Shown piece after piece: positions 18,930 through 27,396 of a stretch of 64,000 nucleotides of DNA. A model generated the notes under the pieces. It was given only the letters and a program-made list of their open reading frames with translations. It did not search any database and was not told where the DNA came from. The position numbers and the translations under genes were made by a program. The stretch is from Chitinophagaceae bacterium (GTDB lineage Bacteria; Bacteroidota; Bacteroidia; Chitinophagales; Chitinophagaceae). Location: positions 52,540-116,539 of the forward strand of contig JAIYAN010000024.1 in the NCBI GenBank assembly GCA_027489035.1. The letters are read 5' to 3'. Positions within the stretch are counted from its first letter, which is position 1, and every line of letters starts with the position of its first letter.

Positions 18930-20261
18930 TTACTTAGCAATCTCAATCTTCACCTTTTTATTTTTTATTTTTTCGTCCTTGATTAAAGCTAAAACACCGC
19001 TTATTTTTGATTTTCGTATCGCCACAAAAGCGGAGAAATCTTTTACATCAATCAAGCCAATATCATCTTTTTTTAGTTGTCCTTTATTGGAGAAAAATCC
19101 TACGATATCAATTTTATTGATTTTATCTTTTTTACCCGCAGCTAAAAACAAGGTTCCCCATTGTGGTTTTTCAGGTAAGGTTAAAGAATCGGGAAGAGGT
19201 ATTTCTGTAGAAATATCACTGATGTAATTTGGTGTTTTTTCTTCCGGACCTACAATGGTAAACACACTACCTGAAGCATCCATTCTAGCCGTTCTGCCAT
19301 TGCGATGTGTAAAGGATTCTTCAGTGTGCGGAAGGTGATAATGGATAACAGAACGTATGTTTTCTATATCCAAACCTCTACTAGCTAAATCAGTGGTTAT
19401 TAAAACATTAGAAGAGTTATTTCTAAATTTACATAAAGCAGATTCTCTTTCATATTGCTCCATTCCACCATGATAAAAAACGCTAATAATTCCTTTATCT
19501 TTAAGCAAATTATACACCCTTTCAACAGCGTCTCTATGGTTGCAAAAAACGATAGAAGAGGTGTTTTTTAATGAACAAAGGAGAGCGAATAATGTGTCAA
19601 TTTTATCGTCTTCTTCAGAATTCACCGTATAAAAACTTAGCATGACATCATCCTTCAAATCCTCAACAATGCAGTTTAAAACAAAACTATCAGAAATATC
19701 TATAAACTCAGGAAAAACGTCCATTTGGGTTGCTGATGTAAGCATTTTGGTTTTTACAGCAGGCAATTGCGACATGATATAAGCCATTTCTTCATGAAAG
19801 CCAAGTTCTAAAATCTTATCGAATTCGTCTAAAACAAGGAATTTTATATTGTCCGTTTTGATATTTCCTCTGCGCAGATGATCAGCCATTCTGCCGGCAG
19901 TTGCTATAACAATAGCTGGTGGCTGAACAAGGTTATTTTCTTCAATTTCACGTTTATGTCCGCCATAACAGCAAGAAATTTTACAACCAGGTTGAATTTG
20001 TTTTAAAACCGATTCGATTTGTAAAGCCAATTCACGTGAAGGCACCATAATTAGCGCCTGCGTTTTATTTTTTAATTCAATATCAATAGATTGAATCAAT
20101 GGTATTAAAAAAGCCAAAGTTTTTCCAGTTCCGGTATTTGACAATAAAACTAAATTGTTGTGATCTTGTAATGCAATTTGGGTGTCTAATTGCATTTGAT
20201 TCAGCGCTTTGATTTTCAGCGACTCTAAAATTGAATCCGTATTCATTAATTGATTTTCCAT
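18930..20261 (-). CDS. DEAD-box RNA helicase, DbpA-like
   Basis: This 443-aa ATP-dependent RNA helicase has the Q motif region, motif I SNTGTGKTLAF, motif Ia PSRELALQ, motif II LDEFDK (DEFD instead of DEAD), motif III TSATQ, motif V TTDLASRGLDIENI and motif VI HRNGRTARM. The last 75 residues (LFLAAGKKDKINKIDIVGFF onward) match the DbpA RNA-binding domain that recognises hairpin 92 of 23S rRNA, so a role in 50S assembly is likely. The DEFD variant is seen in related Bacteroidota helicases as far as I recall. Its terminator is immediately downstream. Confidence 0.88.
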   Translation of the reverse strand: MENQLMNTDSILESLKIKALNQMQLDTQIALQDHNNLVLLSNTGTGKTLAFLIPLIQSIDIELKNKTQALIMVPSRELALQIESVLKQIQPGCKISCCYGGHKREIEENNLVQPPAIVIATAGRMADHLRRGNIKTDNIKFLVLDEFDKILELGFHEEMAYIMSQLPAVKTKMLTSATQMDVFPEFIDISDSFVLNCIVEDLKDDVMLSFYTVNSEEDDKIDTLFALLCSLKNTSSIVFCNHRDAVERVYNLLKDKGIISVFYHGGMEQYERESALCKFRNNSSNVLITTDLASRGLDIENIRSVIHYHLPHTEESFTHRNGRTARMDASGSVFTIVGPEEKTPNYISDISTEIPLPDSLTLPEKPQWGTLFLAAGKKDKINKIDIVGFFSNKGQLKKDDIGLIDVKDFSAFVAIRKSKISGVLALIKDEKIKNKKVKIEIAK

Positions 20262-20567
20262 AATGTAAAAGTAAACTTAAATAATTTGGTAAAGGATTTT
20301 AAAAAGTAAAAAGTGAAAAGTAAAAAGTGAAAAGTAGAAATTAAAAAGTAGAAAATGAATCCCGAGTATTTTAAGATCATTTTAAATCGATTAGCAACTA
20401 ACTTATGCTTAACATAGCAACTATATACATCGTGATTTCGAGTATTTCAATTTGCCTATAATTAATATTATGTTAAATAGAGTATTCTGATTAAATCAAT
20501 CAATAGACTTGTTTGTGGTTTGATGTTTATTGTTTGGTGTTTGTGGTTTGTGGTTTGGTGTTAAAAA
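20262..20567. other. Intergenic stretch with A-rich and GT-rich low-complexity tracts
   Basis: No gene is visible in the about 300 bp between gyrA and the helicase start. It holds a run of AAAAGTA/AAAAGTGA/AAAAGTAGA units (about 20300-20355) and, near gyrA, a GTTTGGTGTTTGTGGTTTGTGG-like tract (about 20509-20562). Both look like slippage-grown decayed repeats. A shorter AAAAGTAAAAAGTAA copy follows the gene ending at 24935. I see no operator or RNA gene. Confidence 0.6.
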
Positions 20568-20598
20568 AAACAGCCACCCCTTTTTGGAATGGCTGTTT
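20563..20598 (-). terminator. gyrA terminator
   Basis: On the minus strand AAACAGCCA (20598-20590) pairs with TGGCTGTTT (20576-20568), and the stem is followed by an uninterrupted T run. It lies 22 bp after the gyrA stop codon. Confidence 0.88.
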
Positions 20599-20619
20599 GA
20601 AAATTTAGAATTATAAAAA

Positions 20620-23280
20620 TTATTCTGAATCAGATTCTGATTCATTTGATTCTGTTGGTTCATTTGAATCAGGTTCAGTTGCTTCATTCGGAGTTTCTGA
20701 AATCTCAGTTGAAGTTTCTGATCCTTCAGATTCTCCAACATTTTCAGCTGATATCTCCGTTTCCAAAACTTCTTCCTCCATTTCATCCAACTGAGTTATC
20801 GCTGCAATTGAATCTCCTTCATCAACTTTGATCAATTTAACCCCTTGTGTGGCTCTTCCCAATTCGCTAATGGCTTTCACCGACATTCTGATGGTAACTC
20901 CACTCACACAAGTAATCATCAAATCTTCTTGTTCAGTTACCGCTAATAAGCCGACTAATTGACCTGTTTTTTCAGTCACATTCATCGTTTTTACCCCTTT
21001 ACCTCCTCGATTGGTGATGCGATAATTTGCCTCACCAGTTTCTGGATCATCAAGTTTGGTTCTTTTTCCATATCCTTTCTCACTTACCACCAATACTGTT
21101 TTGGTTTTGTCTTCTTTATTGATGCAAATCATACCTACCACTTCATCATTTTTTTCATCTACTTCTATACCATAGACCCCAATTCCGCCACGACCTGTGC
21201 TTCTAACAGTTTTTTCAGGGAAACGGATAGCTCTACCACTTCTTACAGCTAACATGATTTCACAATTTCCATCAGTTAACTCTGCAGCCAACAATTGATC
21301 GCCTTCTAAAATATTGATTGCATTGATACCATTTTGTCTTGGACGACTGAAATCTTTTAAGTCTGTCTTCTTGATGATACCTTGCTTAGTACAAAGTACA
21401 ATATAGTGTTGATCTAAATAAGCTTCGTCATCCAAACTTTTCACATCAATGATTGCCCTTACTTTGTCATCTTGAGGGATTTGAATCATGTTTTGTAGTG
21501 CTCTTCCTTTGCTGGTTTTGTCTCCTTCTGGAATTTGATATACTTTCAACCAGAAACATCTTCCTTTTTCGGTGAAGAACAATAAGGTATGATGCGTTGA
21601 TGCTACAAATAAATGCTCAATATAATCTTCATTGCGCGTGCTGCTTCCTTTTGCACCACGACCGCCCCTACGTTGCTGTCTGTATTCACTTGCAGAGGTT
21701 CTTTTAATGTAACCTAAATGTGAGATAGTTACCACAACGTCTTCTTCTTCAATGAGATCCAACATATTTATTTCATCATCTGCATAAACAATTTCTGATT
21801 TTCTTTCGTCACCAAATTTTGCTTTTACTTCTAAAAGTTCGGTTTTAATGATTTCAAAACGCAATCCTTCATTGGCTAAAATCTCTCTTAATCTTTCAAT
21901 TAATGCCATGATTTCAGCATGTTCAGCACGGATTTTATCAATCTCCATTCCAGTTAAACGTTGCAATCTCAACTCTAAAACCGCTTTTGATTGTATTTCG
22001 CTCATTCCGAATGAAGTCATCAACCCTTCGTGTGCAATTGAAGGTGTTGAACTTTCTCTGATTAATTTGATTACGGCATCTAAATTATCTAAAGCAATAA
22101 TGTATCCTTCTAAAATATGCGCCCTTTCTAAAGCTTTTTTCAATTCAAATTGCGTTCTTCTAACAACTACTTCGTGACGGAAATCGATGAATTCAGCAAT
22201 TAGTTCTTTCACATTCAATTGTCTTGGACGGCCCTTAACCAATGCTACGTTATTAATTCCGTAAGAGGTTTGTAATTCGGAATATTTGTACAACTGATTG
22301 ATTATCACTTGTGCTACGGCATCTTTCTTTAATTCTACTACAATACGCGTACCTTCCTTATTGTTACTTTCATTGTTTACATCACTGATGCCTTCGATTA
22401 CTTTATCGTTGATTAATTCCCCTATTTTTTGGGTTAAGGTATCTCTATTAACTTGATAAGGAATTTCTGTAATTACAATTTTCTCTCTGCCACGAGCATC
22501 TGTTTCAACCGCTGTTTTACCTCTAAGTACCAATCTGCCCCTACCTGTAAACAAAGCTTGTTTAACTCCTTCATATCCATAAATAATCCCTCCTGTTGGA
22601 AAATCAGGTGCTTTAACGTGTGTAATGATTTCATCTAAGGTAATGTCGTTATTTTCTATATAAGCAATACAACCATCAATAACTTCATTCAGATTATGCG
22701 GCATCATATTGGTCGCCATACCTACTGCAATACCACTACTGCCATTTAAAAGCAATTGTGGAATTCTGGTTGGCAATACCGTTGGTTCTTTTAAAGAATC
22801 ATCAAAGTTGAATTGATAATCAACGGTTTCTTTATCGATATCTTCCATCATTGCCTCGGCAAACTTCTGCATACGCACCTCGGTATAACGCATAGCAGCT
22901 GGTGGATCTCCATCTTGACTACCAAAATTACCCTGACCATCGATCATTTTATAACGCATGCTCCAATCTTGAGCCATACGAACCATAGTATCATATATAG
23001 ATGCATCACCATGTGGGTGATATTTACCCATTACTTCCCCAACGATACGAGCGGATTTCTTGTAAGGCTTGTTGCTCGCATTGCCCAATTCATTCATGCC
23101 AAAAAGTACCCTTCTGTGTACAGGTTTAAGTCCATCTCTAACATCAGGCAAAGCTCTACCAACGATTACACTCATCGAATAATCGATGTAGGATGTTTTC
23201 ATTTGCTCTTCTATGTTTACCGGAATTATTTTTCCACGATTGTTGAGGTTTTCACCTTCGAAATTTTCAATATTTTCCAT
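20620..23280 (-). CDS. gyrA: DNA gyrase subunit A
   Basis: This 886-aa subunit cleaves and rejoins DNA during negative supercoiling. The N-terminus SYIDYSMSVIVGRALPDVRDG, the quinolone region HPHGDASIYDTMVRMAQ (residues 88-104), the catalytic Tyr132 in AMRYTEVRM and the C-terminal pinwheel with the GyrA box QRRGGRGAKG are all present, which separates it from ParC. The tail is Glu/Ser/Thr-rich. At the position of E. coli Ser83 this protein has Ala93, as in mycobacteria. A TATATTTG box (23304-23297, minus strand) may be its -7 element. Confidence 0.97.
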   Translation of the reverse strand: MENIENFEGENLNNRGKIIPVNIEEQMKTSYIDYSMSVIVGRALPDVRDGLKPVHRRVLFGMNELGNASNKPYKKSARIVGEVMGKYHPHGDASIYDTMVRMAQDWSMRYKMIDGQGNFGSQDGDPPAAMRYTEVRMQKFAEAMMEDIDKETVDYQFNFDDSLKEPTVLPTRIPQLLLNGSSGIAVGMATNMMPHNLNEVIDGCIAYIENNDITLDEIITHVKAPDFPTGGIIYGYEGVKQALFTGRGRLVLRGKTAVETDARGREKIVITEIPYQVNRDTLTQKIGELINDKVIEGISDVNNESNNKEGTRIVVELKKDAVAQVIINQLYKYSELQTSYGINNVALVKGRPRQLNVKELIAEFIDFRHEVVVRRTQFELKKALERAHILEGYIIALDNLDAVIKLIRESSTPSIAHEGLMTSFGMSEIQSKAVLELRLQRLTGMEIDKIRAEHAEIMALIERLREILANEGLRFEIIKTELLEVKAKFGDERKSEIVYADDEINMLDLIEEEDVVVTISHLGYIKRTSASEYRQQRRGGRGAKGSSTRNEDYIEHLFVASTHHTLLFFTEKGRCFWLKVYQIPEGDKTSKGRALQNMIQIPQDDKVRAIIDVKSLDDEAYLDQHYIVLCTKQGIIKKTDLKDFSRPRQNGINAINILEGDQLLAAELTDGNCEIMLAVRSGRAIRFPEKTVRSTGRGGIGVYGIEVDEKNDEVVGMICINKEDKTKTVLVVSEKGYGKRTKLDDPETGEANYRITNRGGKGVKTMNVTEKTGQLVGLLAVTEQEDLMITCVSGVTIRMSVKAISELGRATQGVKLIKVDEGDSIAAITQLDEMEEEVLETEISAENVGESEGSETSTEISETPNEATEPDSNEPTESNESESDSE

Positions 23281-23504
23281 ATAAAATTAATGTTCACAAA
23301 TATAATAATTCTAATGTGGTTTTAGCGTTTAAAAATGGCTGATTTAAGCACTGTTTTTGCACATTTTATACGTAATTGTGGACAAGTTATTTGCGTTAAA
23401 AAAACAGTTTTTTTTGTTGATTTTACTTTGGCAATACAAATTCAACCCTTTAACTTGCCGACATAATTTGTAACAAATCTTTTGAACGTCTTTAATTAAT
23501 CGTT

Positions 23505-24935
23505 TTGAAAAATATTTTACTCTTCGGAGCTGGAAAATCTGCTACTGTTTTAATCCATTATTTACTTTCTGAAGCCGAATCCAACAATTGGATGATCACT
23601 GTTGCGGATGCAAACTTGGATCTCATTCTTGAAAAAACGAATGCTCACCCTAAATCAAAAGCTGTTTTATCTGATATTAATGACGAGCAAAAAAGAAACG
23701 AATTGATTTCATCAGCCGATATCGTTATTTCAATGATGCCTCCTGCCTTGCATATTTTAATAGCAAAAGATTGTATTAAATTTTCAAAGTCCCTTCTAAC
23801 AGCATCATACATAGACGAGAATTTAAAATCTATGGATGCAGAGATCAAAGAGAAAGGTTTGATTTTTTTATGTGAAATGGGACTTGATCCAGGAATTGAC
23901 CACATGAGTGCAATGGAATTAATTCATAGCATTAATGAAAAAGGTGGTCAAATAACCAGTTTTAAAAGCCATTGCGGCGGATTGGTAGCTCCAGAAAGCG
24001 ACGATAACCCTTGGCATTATAAAATTAGCTGGAACCCGAGAAATGTAGTTTTAGCAGGAAAAGCCGGTGCTATTTATTTAGAAGAAGGCACTACTATTGA
24101 AAAAAAATACGAAGACTTGTTTAAGAATGCAGAAACGGTCAGCTTTTCTGATGATAAAAATTCATACAAATTTGGATACTATCCCAATAGAAATAGTTTA
24201 CCATACATCGATTTGTATCAATTAAAAGATGTTCAAACCTTTGTAAGAACCACTTTGCGTTATCCCGAATTTATGGATGGTTGGAACAACATTATAGAAC
24301 TTAATTTGACAGACGAAACACCCTCCTATCAATCAGATGAAAAAACGCTAATGAGCTTTTTTAAAGATCATTTTCAAAAACAAAATTTCAATGATTGGCT
24401 CGATAAAAAATTAAGTGTGCCTTTTTCGGAGAGCGCTAAAATTTTGGAAGAAATTGAACAAATGGACTTATCTCAAAATAAAATGGATAAGACTAATTTG
24501 CTAACTGAAAAAATGGAAGTGGCCAATTTGCTTTTAAAGCAATTGTATTTTTTGGGAATGGATGACAATAAAACAATCATCAACAAAGGCTTTTGCAGTC
24601 CAGCGGATGTATTACAATTTGCGTTGGAAAAGAAATTAGCCTTGCAAAAAAATGACAAGGATATGGTTGTTATGCTTCATGAAATTGAGTATAAGCTCAA
24701 CAATGAAATGCATAAAGTAAAAAGCAGTTTGGTGGTAAAAGGTGAAGATGCTTTGAATACGGCAATGGCTAAAACGGTTGGATTACCCCTTGGAATAGCT
24801 GCGAAATTGATTTTAAATGGCGAAATAAAACTTACAGGATTACATATTCCGATTATGAAAGAAATCTATACTCCTGTTTTAAAAGAGCTAAAAAAACAAC
24901 AAATCGAATTTTACGAAGTGCATGATGGGGAATAA
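23505..24935 (+). CDS. Saccharopine dehydrogenase-like oxidoreductase
   Basis: This 476-aa protein starts with TTG. It opens with the Rossmann motif ILLFGAGKSATVLIHYLL and has ADIVISMMPPALH, the CEMGLDPGIDHMSAMELI segment typical of the saccharopine dehydrogenase/spermidine-synthase-linked fold, and the late LPLGIAAKLILNG helix. Family members join or split saccharopine in lysine metabolism. In Bacteroidota such a gene usually serves lysine degradation. It stands alone here, divergent from gyrA across 224 bp that contain both promoters. Confidence 0.85.
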   Translation: MKNILLFGAGKSATVLIHYLLSEAESNNWMITVADANLDLILEKTNAHPKSKAVLSDINDEQKRNELISSADIVISMMPPALHILIAKDCIKFSKSLLTASYIDENLKSMDAEIKEKGLIFLCEMGLDPGIDHMSAMELIHSINEKGGQITSFKSHCGGLVAPESDDNPWHYKISWNPRNVVLAGKAGAIYLEEGTTIEKKYEDLFKNAETVSFSDDKNSYKFGYYPNRNSLPYIDLYQLKDVQTFVRTTLRYPEFMDGWNNIIELNLTDETPSYQSDEKTLMSFFKDHFQKQNFNDWLDKKLSVPFSESAKILEEIEQMDLSQNKMDKTNLLTEKMEVANLLLKQLYFLGMDDNKTIINKGFCSPADVLQFALEKKLALQKNDKDMVVMLHEIEYKLNNEMHKVKSSLVVKGEDALNTAMAKTVGLPLGIAAKLILNGEIKLTGLHIPIMKEIYTPVLKELKKQQIEFYEVHDGE

Positions 24936-25020
24936 TTAAAAATTGAAAAGTAAAAAGTAATAAAATCGAGGGAGAGTAAATGTTTTTATTCGATTAAATC
25001 AGGTTTTTATAAAATGCGGC

Positions 25021-25497
25021 TTAAGCCTTAAGTTTATTGTTACCTTTAAAAAAGGATGCAACATTAATATTTAATCGAGAAAATGCTTCGTGAACATCTT
25101 CATTTGTTATTAAAGCCGAATATTTGGGTCCGATTTCTACATCAAATTGTGCGAATAAAATAAGTTTCAGTTTATCAAAATTAAAATCGATTTTTTCATT
25201 TGATTCAATTCTTGTTTTTTGGGAAACGATAAAAATATATTGTTCTGTATCGTTTTCTTGCGGAGGCGCATAAAGTAAAATATATTTTCGAAGTGTATCA
25301 TTTCCATGAATGGTAATACTTGTGTGGAGAATAATCATCATAGCTCTAATTCCCCAGGCAACATCATCAAAAACCACAAAACCCTTGTTGGAACCGATTT
25401 TGCCCTCCCAACCTATTCCTAGATCTCTTATGTTGCCAGGATTGTTATTTCTTAATCCCAAAGGGGCATCAACATAATTAATAAAGGATTGCGCCAT
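25021..25497 (-). CDS. NPGNIR-motif protein, similar to PRD1 'structural protein P5'-type annotations
   Basis: This 158-aa protein opens with LGLRNNNPGNIRDLGIGWEG and continues with GFVVFDDVAWGIRAMMIIL and YAPPQENDTEQYIFIV. This pattern is widespread in phage and bacterial proteins, often annotated as structural protein P5, and is thought to be a peptidoglycan-binding or lysozyme-like fold. No signal peptide is evident. It lies about 1.6 kb outside the left end of the mobile element, between chromosomal genes, so it may be a domesticated phage gene. The exact function is unknown. Confidence 0.55.
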   Translation of the reverse strand: MAQSFINYVDAPLGLRNNNPGNIRDLGIGWEGKIGSNKGFVVFDDVAWGIRAMMIILHTSITIHGNDTLRKYILLYAPPQENDTEQYIFIVSQKTRIESNEKIDFNFDKLKLILFAQFDVEIGPKYSALITNEDVHEAFSRLNINVASFFKGNNKLKA

Positions 25498-25609
25498 ATA
25501 GATTTCATTTGAAGGGATTAAAAAAAGGAGGAAAGTTTTTAACTATCCTCCTTGTAATTAGTTCAATAAAATTTTATTCGAAATAAAAAAAGTACGCTTA
25601 TGAAAAAAA

Positions 25610-26899
25610 TTATTCTGTTGATTTTAAATATTCTTCATCAGCAGCTTTATTTTTCTTTTCATATTCATCAATTTTCAACTGATTTTTTTTGATGTAATAA
25701 AGATCACTTAAAGTTCCAACGATTAATTTGTAATTTAATTTTTGAGCTTTTGATTTTGTTGGAATTGAATCAAAAAAAGCTTCCACTTTTAACGCATTTA
25801 AAATACACTCGTCGGCAACTTTCATTGCAGCAGCCTTCATTGATGCCTTTTTCTTTAGTTGCTCGGGATTTGGGCCTTTAATTGCAGAAGCTGCATTATT
25901 TAAGTCGGATGTTTTGTAATATAAATAAGTACACATTAACATCAAAGCTGTAACATCTTTTTTATCTTCAATGACAATGGCTTTATTTAATACTTCATTC
26001 AATTTAGCGCTAATTACAGAATCTCCGGCATTTGTAGCTTCTTTTCCATAAAGACAGTTATACAATTCTACTGCATAATTATATGTGTATACGAAATTGT
26101 TTGGGTTTTGTTTAACAAGCTCATCGTATTTCATCATTACCGCTTTTTTTCCACCCTTTTCTTCTGCGGCTTTCAATTCAATATCAACCCAAATTTCATC
26201 ACCAGGATATAAGTTTTTTGCTTTGGTTAAAAGTTCATTGAATGCTTTTTCGTTATTATTTTTCTTATAATAATCGATTAAATACTGGTAAATTTCTTGA
26301 TGTTCTTTTCCTGAAACATTAGCATCAGTTAGTTTTGAATAGTAAACTATTGCTTCAGGTTCATTTTTTGCAGACATTGCACAAATGGCAATATTCATTA
26401 TCAGACTTGTATCAAAAGGGACAAGCTGCATATTCTCATTTTTATATTTTTTAGAGATTATAAAATCTTTAATCTCATTAGCCATTTTAAAACCTTGATA
26501 AGCACCTTGGTAATTTTTAGCGTTATAGTTAATAATACCATTGTTAAACATCTCACCATACAAGTCAAAATAAGACACGTATTCTTCAAGCGCCATTCTG
26601 ATATCTTTTTTATCTAATTTTTGATTTTCTTGAAATGCTTTGAATGCTTCAATTTTCAAATCATAGCTTTCTACTACAGTTACACCAGTATCTCTTGAAA
26701 GTGCATTATAAATTCTCCCTTTCATATACCAAGCATCTGCATCAGTTGCTTTTTTGGGATTAGAAAGATATTTATCAATAGCAGCTTTGGCTTCTCTATT
26801 CTTGAGAAGACCCATTAAATCGTTGATGTCATCAAGATTTTGCGAGATACTTCTGTTTGCAAATAAACAAAGCAAAAATATTGGAATTAGCTTTTTCAT
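25610..26899 (-). CDS. Exported tetratricopeptide-type protein
   Basis: This roughly 429-aa protein starts at ATG 26899, which gives a clean signal peptide (MKKLIPIFLLCLFANRSISQ). A GTG 21 bp upstream is possible but lengthens the region before the hydrophobic core. The mature part is helical with repeated TPR-like units (DADAWYMKGRIYNAL; NEPEAIVYYSKL; NNEKAFNELLTKAKNLYPGD). It is probably periplasmic and involved in protein contacts. Its operon status is single-gene. No specific family is recognised. Confidence 0.7.
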   Translation of the reverse strand: MKKLIPIFLLCLFANRSISQNLDDINDLMGLLKNREAKAAIDKYLSNPKKATDADAWYMKGRIYNALSRDTGVTVVESYDLKIEAFKAFQENQKLDKKDIRMALEEYVSYFDLYGEMFNNGIINYNAKNYQGAYQGFKMANEIKDFIISKKYKNENMQLVPFDTSLIMNIAICAMSAKNEPEAIVYYSKLTDANVSGKEHQEIYQYLIDYYKKNNNEKAFNELLTKAKNLYPGDEIWVDIELKAAEEKGGKKAVMMKYDELVKQNPNNFVYTYNYAVELYNCLYGKEATNAGDSVISAKLNEVLNKAIVIEDKKDVTALMLMCTYLYYKTSDLNNAASAIKGPNPEQLKKKASMKAAAMKVADECILNALKVEAFFDSIPTKSKAQKLNYKLIVGTLSDLYYIKKNQLKIDEYEKKNKAADEEYLKSTE

Positions 26900-27047
26900 G
26901 TTTTTTGAAATTTTACGCACAAAAGTATTGGATTATTTAAATAAAATCAAATGGTATTTAAAAATTGAATTTGATTGTTGATAAGTAAGAAAATAAAAAA
27001 TATAAACGAACAAGTCAAATGATTTGGGAACTTAAATAAACAAAAAA

Positions 27048-27080
27048 GCATCTAAAATAATTTAGATGCTTTTGATTTTT
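27048..27080 (-). terminator. Bidirectional terminator, originally of a tRNA gene
   Basis: GCATCTAAA (27048-27056), loop ATAA and TTTAGATGC (27061-27069) form a perfect 9-bp stem flanked by A6 on one side and T-rich sequence on the other, so it works on both strands. It lies directly downstream (minus strand) of the tRNA-Ser 3' fragment, as expected for the terminator of the original tRNA gene, and also serves the plus side. Confidence 0.75.
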
Positions 27081-27093
27081 TTGATTTAATGCC

Positions 27094-27113
27094 TGGCGGA
27101 GGAAGAGGTACTC
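27094..27113 (-). other. tRNA-Ser 3'-end remnant: left attachment site of the element
   Basis: Read on the minus strand, GAGTACCTCTTCCTCCGCCA matches the end of a tRNA-Ser T-arm and acceptor stem including CCA. The rest of the tRNA is missing: upstream bases read GCGGTGT in place of the T-loop. Tyrosine integrases insert into tRNA 3' ends and leave such a duplicate on one side while the complete tRNA stays at the other. The complete copy is not in the window, so it should lie to the right. Confidence 0.6.
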
Positions 27114-27161
27114 ACACCGCATATACTATTTTACTGATTATCAATTAGTTGTCTTTGTTCA

Positions 27162-27235
27162 TGACGCGTCAACGTCACAAGTTGCAAAATGTTTTTTGGC
27201 AGGGCGACCGTTAATGCCAAAATCCCTCTTGCAAC
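27162..27235. repeat. Palindrome plus nested inverted repeat near the left end
   Basis: TGACGCGTCA (27162-27171) is a perfect palindrome. Then GTTGCAA (27181-27187), 8 nt, TTGGCA (27196-27201), 13 nt, TGCCAA (27215-27220), 8 nt, TTGCAAC (27229-27235) form a nested, symmetric inverted repeat with equal spacers. The position 50-140 bp inside the attachment remnant suggests integrase or excisionase binding sites. No gene is visible between 26,920 and 27,396 apart from these features and the terminator. Confidence 0.55.
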
Positions 27236-27396
27236 GGTTCAAATTTAGAAAGAATCCCGAACCTAAACAACAAATTTTTGATTTATTTTCATTTGTCAGA
27301 TTCTGCAATTCAAATCTAATAGCTGTTAGAAAAAATATCCGTATTTATCCGTAAATATACTAATGGAGATACGTATTTTTTTTAGCACCACTCCAT

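Noticed and set aside
20296..20356. AAAAGTA/AAAAGTGA units considered as CRISPR or iterons
   Set aside because: Units are short, irregular and without spacers, and look like simple slippage of an A-rich sequence.
20496..20786. Frame at the 3' end of gyrA rich in Gln, Asn and Leu
   Set aside because: It is the shifted reading of the Glu/Ser-rich gyrase tail and runs into the GT-rich tract and terminator.
20646..23325. Several open frames antisense to gyrA
   Set aside because: All are mirror images of conserved gyrase codons, have no plausible products and lack start signals.
27181..27320. Complete tRNA or other RNA gene near the left end
   Set aside because: GGTTCAAATTT at about 27236 recalls a T-loop, but no cloverleaf or acceptor stem can be formed around it.
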